Shown here piece by piece: positions 31,901-37,940 of a stretch of DNA of 64,000 nucleotides (the stretch's first letter is position 1; every line of letters starts with the position of its first letter). The position numbers and the translations under genes were made by a program. The stretch is from an uncultured Desulfobacter sp. (GTDB taxonomy: Bacteria > Desulfobacterota > Desulfobacteria > Desulfobacterales > Desulfobacteraceae), in assembly GCF_963677125.1 (NCBI RefSeq), contig NZ_OY781882.1, forward strand, positions 380,501 through 444,500, given 5' to 3'. The notes beneath the pieces were generated by a model. The model was not told where the DNA came from and searched no databases. It saw only the letters and a program-made list of their open reading frames with translations.

Positions 31901-33422
31901 CGGGGAATACATGGCCTTTAACGTTGACGATGATATCGTGGTCCAGGGGACGGTTCAAACGGGGACGGGAACACTGACCCTAAATTCCCAAGGGGTTTCG
32001 GTCGAGGCGGGCGGAAGTGTTCAAGGCCCCGCGGTCGATATCAATGCGGGGAACGTTGCCGTGACCATGGCGAACGGGTCTTCACTTAACTCCACCAGCG
32101 GCAATGTGACGGTGGACACCACCTCCGACATCACCCTGGCCAATGTCACATCGGCCGGCGGGTTTACCGCAAACGGCGGCGGTGTGGTTGAAACCCTTGG
32201 TACGGCAAATATTACCGGTGCTGTTGTCCTTAGCGGCGATACCTTTACCATGGGGAGCACCACAAGTATCAGCGGCGCATCACTGAACGGCAGTTTTTCA
32301 GGCGACTGCGTGGTTGACCACATTGTTACGGGGGGCAATGCCGCCCTGACGTCTTCCGGCGGTTCAATTACCCAGAATGATGTGCTGACCATCGGCAACG
32401 CATTGATAATGAGTGGGGCCGGCGGATATACCCAGAACGCGGATATCACTGCCGCATCCGGTACCATTGCCGCGGGCACCGGCCCGTTTACCATGGCGTC
32501 CGGCAAAAAACTTACAACCACTTCCGGCAATATTGCCATTACCAGTGATACGGATGTGACATTGGTGAACCTTGAAGGTGCAGCCGACCTCAGCGTAACC
32601 TCGGGTGGAATCTTGACAACCCTGGGCACGGCAAATATTTCCGGCAATACGATCGTTATTGCTGATTCCGGGAATATGGATGGGGGCTCAAGTTTGAGTG
32701 CGACATCGTTTGCAGGGACGTTCACTAACGATACAGTCCTGGATACGCTCACCACAACAGGTAATACAACGATGACCGTCTCGGCAGGCGCCCTGACCCT
32801 CAATGATATCGTTTCCTCAGGCGGCATACTGACGCTTTCATCCAACGGTTGCATCCAGAATGAAAATATCAGCGCTGCATCCGCAACCATTGCCGCCGGA
32901 GCCGGAACCTTTACCATGGCGACAGACAAAGTTCTTACAGCAACTTCTGATGATATTATCATTACCAGTGATACGAACGTTTCATTGGAAGATATCACCG
33001 GTGCCGGAGACCTTAGCGTGACCTCCGGCGGCATCCTCACCACCATGGGGGCTGCCAATATCACCGGCGCCACAACGGTTGAAGCCGTTGCTGCAACCAT
33101 GGACGCTGCGTCAAGTTTGAGTGCCGCTTCCCTTGAAGGAACTTTTACCAATGATACGGTTCTGGATCTGCTGACCACAACGGGTGACACAACCGTGACG
33201 GTTTCTTCCGGCATCCTGACCCTGAACGATGAGCTCTCGGTTGGCGGGGCGCTGACGTTCATATCCAACGGCACGACCCAGAACGCAAACATAACTGCAG
33301 GCTCCGGAACCATTACCACAGGCACCGGCCCCTTCACCATGGCGTCCGGCACAGGTTTTACAACAACTTCAGGCGATATTATTATTACCAGTGGCACCGA
33401 CGTTCAAGTCTGGACCTGCTGA
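13908..33422 (+). CDS. Giant LEPR-xLL surface protein/adhesin, N-terminal 6,504 residues before a repeat-collapse frameshift
   Basis: The ATG at 13908 starts a protein whose N-terminus is LWLFEQLEPRILLSGD, the LEPR-xLL motif found at the start of very large exported proteins. A TTG at 13899 is an alternative, and neither has a strong ribosome-binding site. There is no classical Sec signal peptide. In order follow an acidic linker, a PATR-like stretch near residue 110 (GDVVNDGIIAPGNSPG), long beta-rich Asp/Gly/Thr-rich segments, one EF-hand-like loop near 1465 (DSNSDGQITSDDI), a compact RTX block at about 2168-2261, and FHA-like repeats. A unique Tyr/Trp-rich part with a C-type-lectin-like domain lies at about 4745-4855. 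Tandem 141-residue repeats begin near residue 6140. The frame stops at 33422 only because 175 bases of one repeat are missing; the continuation lies in another frame up to 40003. Restored length would be about 8,756 residues. The likely role is a giant adhesin or surface layer. Confidence 0.88.
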   Translation: MKQKNLWLFEQLEPRILLSGDLPVENTDADAEKAPAVEDQAAEVVTVAQSDVDQDTVYDPQVEEDLIDYVDSPSSNDPAADEFVDIHLTTEDIFLAESTLVVDDFEMLTGSGVVDGDVVNDGIIAPGNSPGIQTFDTFEQTDAGALYMEIGGLTPGPGDTVIDDGYDQINVEGHADLEGTLKVAWLNDFTPTAGDVFHIMTWNSYTGSFDTYQGMTQNGIRLDPQYTDSGLDLVAVADQAVMSADVSDTEITGNLLTGIQSLADQLNTQYDGLAASVDEDGNLVYDSVLANMIPGLDVSYESLTGFENIFNLGKYIHHYLEPATGALGDGVDPDFPLGDYSGTENLPTLGGLNTYLDTHWATGITGLSNGGFTLTESGGVVTFAVNDTLEIVKAVEIDPGETLQDFGLTLDTPLTITLTSVLNLDFGASVGLDGTNASIDLGSTAFEATGSVNDLVIAGYFGPLEISIGKADGEKGTIAATLSAGISISSANVSLVPITDTIAIDLPIYASLAGVDLSAVAGLPRILITATPLTSDADYSFTVENFSALSDFPEMSVADMILMFPEFVSALDAAQSSDPLLFNIPFTEEALSGIFDLASGFETQVYNQINFYRDMVVIDTGTGFLDADSNAFTLAGATEDLKDQYITFTGIGTLQIRSVDTDTGVLTLSGSFDEAVTNGAYTIHEKVEQIQTLQEFISAINESGILPLGMAITYDAASRKFTLPIEYTHDLADVTTDIAFGIGFGDEISLTTANTTTIATTVTGSLNVFFDVDGISMSGSDGVLTGGSTTFTSAAGGFDDSVIGYTLTIDDSEYVVVSVSDANTLVMDSAAGAGATNADWTLAEGFVLGIEDVNFGAIMSMDAADIEATGTIGFLAVTVGGAGSGSAVHAEVSMDGTIETSGGTTRYTGDEIADGTFIGDIGMDLSGSGYLTLKELSIDPGLGAGIALPGSPEIGTCVQDIFNPGSTLVLSYDPTGTFDLQAEIDAGNAAANDIVIYTPDLGSDFDFKDISFLDIIKAVRGGFTFINDTFESNTFYTQVLPILNFSLSDTLTFLDDFAVQLETAAQDPAGSLQDAEAFLEDILGIDDDNTAAVSDQKFALTLDGSILKIHMEYNKIFSDLSTFNLDLASLVDMAGEEIPGLDNIDILSDQLGAGAAANILLQALLNLQVDAGIDFSDIANPLFFLYDYDETDGTGTTAGLGFRVAGEDLEMKFEVGPLGLGAVGGSAVIDGDGNNLTTDDFAMLEVHLDQIDFTGVLPENLPEGVDQAIIDALPADDGKFYIDTEDVRLNISPEVTGDISVNMPLKMYFEGLEFNLPDMDINLPDINLDGIPDISIGDLLDGLSLPDLPGIPLIDIDAPDIIGFFEGLGGSLSLASILNAPSIFIDGIDFGLGYIVDMFTMDFAVDLPFIGDILGDFSGFLNDFRIDILDGLRFDLSINGGLIEIVRDTYWTVFGTGGLNFLQDSNSDGQITSDDIFVGWYDTDGLKLGDWTVDQGDNVLAGADAIQFDMQLGGTILGTGIDIPLDIDLPGFEFSVDGGFGLAMDWSFDFGTGLSGTEGFYIVTNQDETDKEFEVNVNVVLDGDPDTQEVTAFSGNGTFGFFTATLVDNNPNRKASGLYGQFSMDIVGDMTNRLNMMQISATPLEKSFVTDFTVDGELDLAMTLGIAGASGIPTLVGDLTVDWDYSVSGGMTDAVIAIENFGIDVNSMVDDFLLPIIEEIENVLSPIEPIVDTLTADIGMGVIGIDNMMDLIDTVMLLQGKEAINWAFVDSVAYMMNLADTVRSWSAMGGIIYLGDIRGFGTDDVEGDAGAVSLSADMQARFDDMEAQSSAGASAGATNRSGFRVLEYMTDLSNWVELLTGGDATLFTYEMPLLEAMASFSVPIFGLSLGPASFGIMATGSLELSADFAFGYDTYGVRKALSSGDPLDVMDGFYVSDVTLPEFSNGSIVSGTGGVDKAELTFNVSVGLEAGVSLGIIKGGLGGGINFFTEVDLQDIETSTLTKDDLGNVTDITWESDGKIRISEIETMWGYEGGGFQNLFNITTGLEVYASAYVKIKIPIVGTKTVVDITLFEATLFEISHDAPNVQPTLAVQSGDMLTINAGTLAGNREYFNTVDGGESFWLTGSGGTVNVEFDTWYQTFTGVNKVVIDTGEGNDYIDASLLEDATLEAHGGAGDDTIILGDGGGTVYGDDGDDTLTISGANGGTLDGGAGKDTLTGGTGNDTLIGGDDGDKLVGGAGNDILDGGKGSDSLQGGIGDDTYRFAALYGADRFLDGSGATSLDFSAMTTSVELQLSRDGVSAVSVDGDVFRTGKSDVRNITLGSGDDQMYVKSFPDGTVNITDTGGNDDYRITLGKPTDSNPDGTVNITDNSGEFDEIIAMQTVLISPISIDNFEVNNGREQVIYNSGVERLSLVGNEATFTADEILAFGGNVTFTTSDAGGTSDLDTIGLRVIGRNIDMQSDVTAAHIIIDSFETLDIDQELVALNNGYIDVRTYGDDTDIILNNNLFVSAGDTRNADGTGTVKLTSADGSILNPSGSMIKATGGTLQARAYNAIGTTADQILTNIAYLTAITHTAGTGDIVIKETDSLIVEVEDTLGQAENSSFTANPSNGDNYWETNTAWDNLAGSDWFTVLDDGRFDYAIEVGNGDLHLTLLATDALLTLASGDIHTRKATGNITLTTDDVDFTSGEDMIISTGNMIIQANQLVWDYLIGSAAEAVGGTEIQRSDHLTQMALGMRDWAAFADGFASITIGRRDNGNLMTIGDLYDVTEVKMTGQPRSDNAAIDDDTTFLSDDLQIKGRIDAAGDMAEFQGRTISVNSQNVHDLLGLPDSGVTADTVIFTADDQMHVGGWIRGENLVDIDVTNTNESQVNPTGTAMYVTPPNAPTSLYMDVGSVIESLNAASLIDIDLSHAAQVGSEIEAYGTGSRIDIDAGLDFLLNEAAVIAARSADTLIDINTGGLLAINSGSAVSAGIEYIDVDGTPTPQLTGSGADIILSSTGEMLLAGSIGTADELALTSGTATRDDEAFGDPDDPSYNAAYAVYNKTAYFDMLAANHYLKNHIGDYGLMVTGTVTSLGDNTGLVFESSDDVIVRGNINALGSGSSITVQSDVFTYVEGFVTAADDITILGGVEIDGTDLTGADSFGTSLYVHATSTIKTTGSDADILVRGSRDVELYGVLVAGGTVGENGVVWSGTGSDVTVTAGSQLLIDTGLLAAGNVSVNGGTPDAGDNDLGFKVTTAGGVTARGYNGTGGNITFTGTGDMEMMGNLVAGGSLVQTFDGDGNLLTQEIDWSGTLGTVTMNLDGQAFIGGNTVNVDNQPTTTGGYIYSASDVTINGGTSTDGVGTLVQGASEIVVNKADGTIHLTAVGDAVISGMLIAGGQITQIRDADGTYQGREVSNYGGASSIIIEADDQIQVGVGLEAGSLINLVGGDDSSGTGISLLGSAQLKTWMENSQILLNAPGSVEILAPAHTNEIVSQGWPVNASGNLTGDVTLDIDMDMVSHTISASVTIAAADTADNTSVNDFLTDIQTALDNATWTVSNANSGAPYNDGDTYTDFAANSDMTVKLFEGRINFTGAYSFIISDSSINADQVGLDLSGGILESDLYYAVDARQTGASVSIGAPAGPNGKLYIGGKVIANTTVNMYSGTSADGKDIEVDYTGVLETVNGSIEFDAGENGEIKGEVIAGGTGSNVNITSGTSLTIIGDVSAENDVTLFGGSVDNDGSLSLKVEGTANIFSFGGGGTINLGGTNEVVIDGVVGTGSTTLAGINIDSQFGTVTLAEDSGWITADAPLVITGVGIDVQAVIESIAPDIDGYEIILNADETLKVRGDITTAGDILMTAGTQTQIFNGSVQATGTDSRIMVTGAALTTSQIGLDTSNELIQQGAVIEATQDVTFDLTGSITIGQSTLVGTTNDNSTINLDGSVVTIVGSVMGGGQVNTGSTVWVGQTSDVNITAVEQFIMGGSGIVDHVVETVGGNLKATGDISISVVGGTSATAVSQNSLSTITADSTGAGALTAAPQPSLVNITTDRSVNLSGFITVSDENSVVNVTTGNLAIFNGLVSADDQINVTAGDDAGGTSVLLQQLVYQTDSASGYLVDHNGRLMNSDGFLVDSDGNLVDENGDSVADGVEAGDPVRLSGAVFDTGTGGQVNITGEDNVVISGKIGEQAVVDNQITVTLDTINLTSNSGDVNIAGTVNANDVINIDGTNIAVLAGGIVKIREDGGDITLASTGNILVAATDNVATAGEVVADDLLHIHGNAVEINGVAAVNDGTTARVLINGDSSVTIGGIVDSPGIIDLRAGTGAAWTQEQLTAATISEDDLTGGNVIIQGAGTVGADGNVDIRAGGNFVIQSEATMGDGLVASVTPVISTESITVEVVTGYNKVEDGFILIPEVNWVTTTVEEQVGTEEVKAGIEYYTMDVTIVQDGYYNATTGTFKEWFVEGVDYNNADVNWALTGATDPRNTPAAEPNPDYHPYNTLNDLQKLAVQKHLGYMPLYDFSYANAKLNRVLNGNPTQENWTPDWAGNSLEIVHLNVSGWEDKYIRLPQGAGDDILRLVTQGEGSVANETVGRYQDQASVRYTQQNTDYGSSTVYFYEPWYQEDSFGWGSTSSVNYYSTRSAAKSGMNNEYFKITYNTNTGGRYYDIYDASAGIVSHSFDPLWTTDGVYQNYSANSTLTGNRYIQASNSYYTTTLSVSFGSNVSNWQYDTGIDAYSSFTYDDRDFWAATSPDGPDTGDNGSSNDWLDHEYAQTGTGKHLATFLSLSELNYAKTQHSYSSGSFWIGGIKDGTTWKWLTDSGGRYGSSVSMSWGWNSGEPSGDGVTMQWVIDWGYKFNDVSHENELMGFFEAEPVIYNTGANQFDTFYSYNYDWDSVWNDITDTRKTLHYQLVTNTTEIYETRPVYRTYDVQTSVVSEKQITLWRNEPIYEQQTQTRTTRVNVSGDMVGWGTFENDALSSASDITVGVNGSITISGIVRGTGGSSHITFDADGISVIGTLPGGAAAGTILAESSVITTGEILFNSDAAITFDDNSSLEAVTISATSGTTLDADGKMDASVSLDLTSTTSMNLTGEATAPVLNAQAGTDISGSVETILTITDVNLDSAADIDFINATITATDVQINAAGGFIHSGGIITTDALDAATGTGFSANLEAGIVNVINAGAGGISFTNKGALTIASLTTGSGAIDVLNYGAVVATTMTTGGQTDNDDISIEIYDGGLTYTTIGMVNGGLGDVSIITQGVLTSTGGETLITADTVTVELPGTIDIRVDAAGLNLKSYDGGNVTVEDIGNDGIELGEITIAEGNFTFTTAGDAGLKDVDLLSYPADADITAGGRIYGIENSADADADYAGGGANLVADTLTITAGTGIDALKTKTNELLSVAAATGDITITNLETTVDEIVNLTLTDVEASDGSISVTSDGAIVAKRVQALGAAGALNLISTGGNIKVTDPSGGDGVFSSSTMLLDALTKVDLEVIADAEDSLTIRTGESFDLITTGTYAADHIIIESDESVSMSGSLVMGNGSLQIESKRDILLDGTVASSDGSDIGLIQLESDGTNPMSIVERHTDLGFVIYHDSNGDEFLYGGTDEEAVNYNNTDNWYRAVIDGKYVQFGVNIPDDPNLSAFRQVYLSTNEDGTGTLTDLSGNVLDSDRIIRIKRDAVCVNEADGGVPGFDPADMIKSERFENMSNITFEMGSQTFGQVSITAGGEKGAITLNATQDLDFSTITLAATGDITVDTTGSLAVTAGSIDNIGTNEMEFITLRADGDMTIDTHLVTVDGTRYEIGVPYDVEGTILLESGGGITSSMTTATLAGPHLEIIAAGNVDLMTDVRTLTADISGTGFLKLTNDGTLAAEHVYTNNGDILITTQATLAVTDMRILTDALGNEISLSNASGDITAAYINAGATNGDLTIISADGIWEIQPDDPDVDLVANNIKAITPTNTTDLEYQANSSIIGIPNDLDIEYTGDLILDGAYVGYVNVVVHGTLYLKDFTAGEYMAFNVDDDIVVQGTVQTGTGTLTLNSQGVSVEAGGSVQGPAVDINAGNVAVTMANGSSLNSTSGNVTVDTTSDITLANVTSAGGFTANGGGVVETLGTANITGAVVLSGDTFTMGSTTSISGASLNGSFSGDCVVDHIVTGGNAALTSSGGSITQNDVLTIGNALIMSGAGGYTQNADITAASGTIAAGTGPFTMASGKKLTTTSGNIAITSDTDVTLVNLEGAADLSVTSGGILTTLGTANISGNTIVIADSGNMDGGSSLSATSFAGTFTNDTVLDTLTTTGNTTMTVSAGALTLNDIVSSGGILTLSSNGCIQNENISAASATIAAGAGTFTMATDKVLTATSDDIIITSDTNVSLEDITGAGDLSVTSGGILTTMGAANITGATTVEAVAATMDAASSLSAASLEGTFTNDTVLDLLTTTGDTTVTVSSGILTLNDELSVGGALTFISNGTTQNANITAGSGTITTGTGPFTMASGTGFTTTSGDIIITSGTDVQVWTC
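20400..20690 (+). repeat. RTX (glycine/aspartate nonapeptide) calcium-binding block
   Basis: The encoded segment reads GGAGDDTIILGDGGG, GDDGDDTLTISG, GGAGKDTLTGGTGNDTLIGG, GGAGNDILDGGKGSDSLQGG and so on, typical GGxGxDxLx nonapeptides. It sits about 2,170-2,260 residues into the giant protein, not at the C-terminus as in ordinary type I cargo. Calcium binding outside the cell would drive folding of this segment. It is the only RTX block I see in the protein. Confidence 0.9.
28140..28475 (+). other. C-type-lectin-like domain inside the giant protein
   Basis: The translation contains GKHLATFLSLSELNYAKT, then GSFWIGGIKDGTTWKWLTDS, WGWNSGEPSGDG and YKFNDVSHENELMGFFEAE. This matches the CTLD signature in order: a GHLAT-like strand, a WIG core, a W-x-W-x-(D/T)G strand, an EPxxxG calcium-loop position and an (W/F)ND strand. 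The usual disulfide cysteines are absent, as in several bacterial CTLDs. It would be a carbohydrate- or protein-binding tip on an otherwise repetitive shaft. The surrounding 27.0-28.8 kb is non-repetitive, aromatic-rich and somewhat AT-richer than the repeats on either side. Confidence 0.72.
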
Positions 33423-36400
33423 CCACAACGGGGAACACAACCGTGACCGTCTCGTCCGGCACTCTGACCCTGAACGATGAGCTCTCGGTTGGCGGGACGC
33501 TGACCCTCATATCCAACGGCACGACCCAGAACGCAAACATAACGGCAGGCTCCGGAACCATTACCACAGGCACCGGCCCCTTCACCATGGCGTCCGGCAC
33601 AGGTTTTACAACAACTTCAGGCGATATTATTATTACCAGTGGCACCGACGCTTCACTGGAAGACCTCACCGGTGCTGCAAATCTCAGCGTGATTTCGGGC
33701 GGTATACTCACCACTATGGGGGCGGCCAATATCACCGGCTCCACAACCGTTGAAGCCGTTGCTGCAACCATGGACACGGCTTCAAGTCTGAGTACCGCTT
33801 CTCTTGAGGGGACCTTCACCAATGATACGGTCCTGGACCTGCTGACCACAACGGGGAACACAACCGTGACCGTCTCGTCCGGCACTCTGACCCTGAACGA
33901 AGAGCTCTCGGTTGGCGGGACGCTGACCCTCATATCCAACGGCACGACCCAGAACGCAAACATAACGGCAGGCTCCGGAACCATAACCGCAGGCACCGGC
34001 CCCTTCACTATGGCGTCCGGCACAGGTTTTACAACAACTTCAGGCGATATTATTATTACCAGTGGCACCGACGCTTCACTGGAAGACCTTACCGGTGCTG
34101 CAAATCTCAGCGTGACCTCCGGCGGTATACTTACTACCATGGGGGCTGCCAATATCACCGGCGCCACAACGGTTGAGGCCGTTGCTGCAACCATGGACAC
34201 TGCTTCAAGTCTGAGTGCCGCTTCCCTTGAGGCGACCTTTAACGATGACACAGTCCTGGATCGGCTGACCACAACGGGTGACACAACCGTAATCGTCTCG
34301 GCAGGCACCCTGACCCTGAATGATATTGTTTCCGCAGGCGACGCATTGGCAATTACCGCCGAAGGCTGTACGCAGAATGCAAACATCAGTGCGGCATCCG
34401 GCGTGATCACGGCCGGCAGCGGTCCCTTCACCATGGCCACCGATACCTCTCTCACCGCAACTTCAGGTGATATTATTATTACCAGTGGCTCCGACGCTTC
34501 TCTGGAAGACCTCACCGGTGCTGCAAATCTCAGCGTGACCTCCGGCGGCATACTCACTACCATGGGGGCGACCAATATCACCGGCGCCACAACCGTTGAA
34601 GCCGTTGCTGCAACCATGGATACTGCTTCAAGTCTGAGTGCTGCTTCCTTTGAGGGGACCTTCACCAATGATACGGTCCTGGACCGGCTGACCACAACGG
34701 GTGACACAACCGTGACGGTTTCGTCCGGCACTCTGACCCTGAACGATGAACTCTCGGTTGGCGGTACTCTGACGCTCATATCCAACGGGACGACCCAGAA
34801 CGCAAACATAACTGCAGGCTCCGGAACCATAACGGCAGGCACCGGCCCCTTCACCATGGTGTCCGGTACAGATTTTACAACAACTTCAGGCGATATTATT
34901 ATTACCAGTGACACCGACGTTTCACTGGAAGACCTCACCGGTGCTGCAAACCTCAGTGTGACCTCCGGCGGCATACTCACCACCATAGGGGCGGTCAATA
35001 TCACCGGCGCCACAACCGTTGAAGCCGTTGCGGCAACCATGAACGGTGTCTCAAGTATGGATGCAGCATCGTTTACAGGGACGTTCACCAGTAATACGAT
35101 CCTTGACCGCCTCACGACAGCAGGTATCACAACCGTGACCGTCTCGACCGGTACCCTGACCCTGAATGATATCGTTTCCGCAGGCGACGCATTGACAATT
35201 ACCGCCGAAGGCTGTACGCAGAATGCAAACATCAGTGCGGCATCCGGCGTGATCACGGCCGGCAGCGGTCCCTTCACCATGGCCACCGATACCTCTCTCA
35301 CCGCAACTTCAGGTGATATTGTCATCACCAGTGACGCAAATGTTTCATTGGAAGACCTCACCGGTGCCGGAAACCTTAGCGTGACCTCCGGCGGCATCCT
35401 TACCACCATGGGGGCTGCCAATATCACCGGCGCCACAACTGTTGAGGCCGTTGCTGCAACCATGGACACTGCTTCAAGCCTGAGTGCCGCTTCCCTTGAG
35501 GCGACCTTTACCAATGATACAGTCCTGAACCGGCTGACCACAACAGCTGACACAATCGTGACGGTCTCGTCCGGCACCCTCACCCTGAACGATGAGCTCT
35601 CGGTTGGCGGGGCGTTGACGATCATCTCCAACGGCACGACCCAGAACGCAAACATAACTGCAGGCTCCGGAACCATTACCGCAGGCACAGGCCCCTTCAC
35701 CATGGCGTCCGGCACAGGTTTTACAACGACTTTTGGCGATATTATTATTACCAGTGATACCGACGTCTTACTGGAAGATCTCACCGGAGCTGCAAACCTT
35801 AGCGTAACTTCCGGCGGGATACTCACCACCATGGGGACGGCCAATATCACCGGCACCACGATCGTTGAAGCCGTTGCTGCAACCATGGACGGTGTGTCAA
35901 GTTTGGATGCAGCTTCGTTTGCAGGGACCTTCACCAGTGATACAATCCTGGACCGGATCACGACAGCAGGTATCACAACCGTGACCGTCTCGACCGGTAC
36001 CCTGACCCTGAATGATATCATTTCCGCAGACGATGCACTGGCAATTACCGCCGAAGGCTGTACGCAGAATGCAAACATCAGCGCTGCATCCGGTGTGATC
36101 ACGGCCGGCAGCGGTCCCTTTACCATGGCCACTGATACCTCTATCACAGCAACTTCAGGTGATATTGTCATCACCAGTGACGCCGACGTTTCACTGGAAG
36201 ATGTCACCGGTGCTGCAAATCTTATTGTGACCTCCGGCGGAATGCTCACCACCATGGGGGCTGCCGATATCACCGGTGCCACAACCATTGAAGCCGCTGC
36301 CGCAACCATGGACACTGCTTCAAGTTTGATTGCTGCTTCTTTTGAGGGGACCTTTACCAATGATACGGTTCTGGACCGGCTGACCACAACGGGTGACACA

Positions 36401-37940
36401 ACCGTGACGGTCGCGTCCGGCACCCTGATCCTGAACGATGAGCTCTCGGTTGACGGGGCGCTGACGCTCATATCCAACGGCACGACCCAGAACGCAAACA
36501 TAACTGCAGGCTCCGGAACCATTACCGCGGGCACAGGCCCCTTCACCATGGCCACTGATACCTCTATCACAGCAACTTCAGGTGATATTGTCATCACTAG
36601 TGACGCCGACGTTTCACTGGAAGACCTCACCGGGGCTGCAAACCTTAGCGTGACCTCCGGCGGCATCCTCACCACCATGGGGGCGGCCAATATCACCGGC
36701 GCCACAACCGTTGAAGCCGTTGCGGCAATCATGGATACTACTTCAAGTCTGAGTGCTGCTTCCCTTGAGGCGACCTTCACCAATAATACGGTCCTGGACC
36801 GGCTGACCACAACGGGTGCCACAACCGTGACGGTTTCGTACGGCACCCTGACCCTGAACGATGAGCTCTCGGTTGGCGGGGCGCTGACGCTCATATCCAA
36901 CGGTATGACCCAGAACGCAAACATAACTGCAGGCACCGGAACCATTACCGCAGGCACCGGCCCCTTCACCATGTCGTCCGGAACAGGTTTTACAACGACT
37001 TTTGGCGATATTATTATTACCAGTGACACCGACGTCTCACTGGAAGATCTCACCGGAGCCACAAAACTTAGCGTGACCTCCGGCGGCATCCTCACCACCA
37101 TGGGGGCGGCCAATATCACCGGCGCCACAACCGTTGAAGCCGTTGCCGCAACCATGGACACTGCGTCAAGTTTGAGTGCCGCTTCCATTGAGGCGACCTT
37201 CACCAATGATACGGTCCTGGACCGGCTGACCACAACGGGTGACACAACCGTGACGGTCTCGTCCGGCACCCTGACCCTGAACGATGAGCTTGTGGTTGAC
37301 GGAACGCTGACACTCATATCCAACGGTATGACCCAGAACGCAAACATAACTGCAGGCACCGGAACCATTACCGCAGGCACCGGCCCCTTCACCATGTCGT
37401 CCGGCACAGGTTTTACAACGACTTTTGGCGATATTATTATTACCAGTGATACCAACGTTTCATTGGAAAATCTCACCGGTGCTGCCAATCTCAGCGTGAC
37501 CTCCGGCGGTATGCTTACCACCATGGGGGCGGCCGATATCACCGGCGCTACAACTGCTGAAGCCGTTGCTGCAACCATGGGCGGTGCGTCAAGCTTGGAT
37601 GCGGCCTCGTTTGAAGGTACCTTCACTAATGATACGATCCTGGACCGCCTCACGACAGCAGGTATCACAACCGTGACCGTCTCGTCCGGCACCCTGACCC
37701 TGAATGATATCGTTTCCGCAGGTGACGCACTGGCACTTACCGCCGAGGGCTGTACGCAAAATGCAGATATCCGTGCGGCATCCGGCGTGATTACGGCCGG
37801 CAGCGGTCCCTTCAACATGGCCACCGGTACAAATTTAACAGCGACGTCGGGTAATATTATCATCACCAGTGATGTAGACGTTTCCTTAGAAGACATTACC
37901 GGTGCCGGGACGCTGACGGTCACCAATGGCGGTGCGCTCA
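32327..37940 (+). repeat. Tandem array of about thirteen 423-bp (141-residue) repeats
   Basis: An anchor in the LTTTG region (GACCACAACGGG and variants) recurs at 32750, 33173, 33844, 34267, 34690, 35113, 35536, 35959, 36382, 36805, 37228 and 37651. Spacing is exactly 423 bases except the 33173-33844 interval, which holds one shortened unit anchored at 33421. A more divergent unit precedes 32750. Two unit types occur: type A has NDELSVGG and TMASGTGFTTTSGD, type B has NDIVSAGDALAITAEGC and TMATDTSLTATSGD. Units are translated as beta-strand-rich FHA-like repeats forming an adhesin shaft. High identity makes the array prone to recombination and to assembly collapse. Confidence 0.95.
33401..33422 (+). 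other. Repeat-collapse junction (175 bp missing) that breaks the giant frame
   Basis: The unit starting at anchor 33173 is 248 instead of 423 bases long. Aligned to its neighbours, it lacks about 130 bases after ACCGACG (ending near 33402) and about 45 more between TTCAAGTCTG and GACCTGCTG near 33412. The 45-base loss is in frame; the 130-base loss shifts the frame and leads to the TGA at 33420-33422. Restoring 175 bases joins both parts into one open frame. It is either an assembly collapse or a real mutation. Confidence 0.85.

Noticed and set aside
32021..33397. A 458-codon minus-strand open frame next to it
   Set aside because: Same cause: antisense of the first repeat units. It breaks exactly at the 175-bp collapse, which shows that it only follows the repeats.
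33401..33443. Programmed ribosomal frameshift joining both parts of the giant gene
   Set aside because: There is no slippery site with a downstream structure at the junction, and 175 bases of a repeat unit are simply missing. Collapse or deletion explains the frame change fully.
32327..37940. CRISPR array or other short-spacer repeat locus
   Set aside because: Units are 423 bases, adjacent without spacers and coding throughout.
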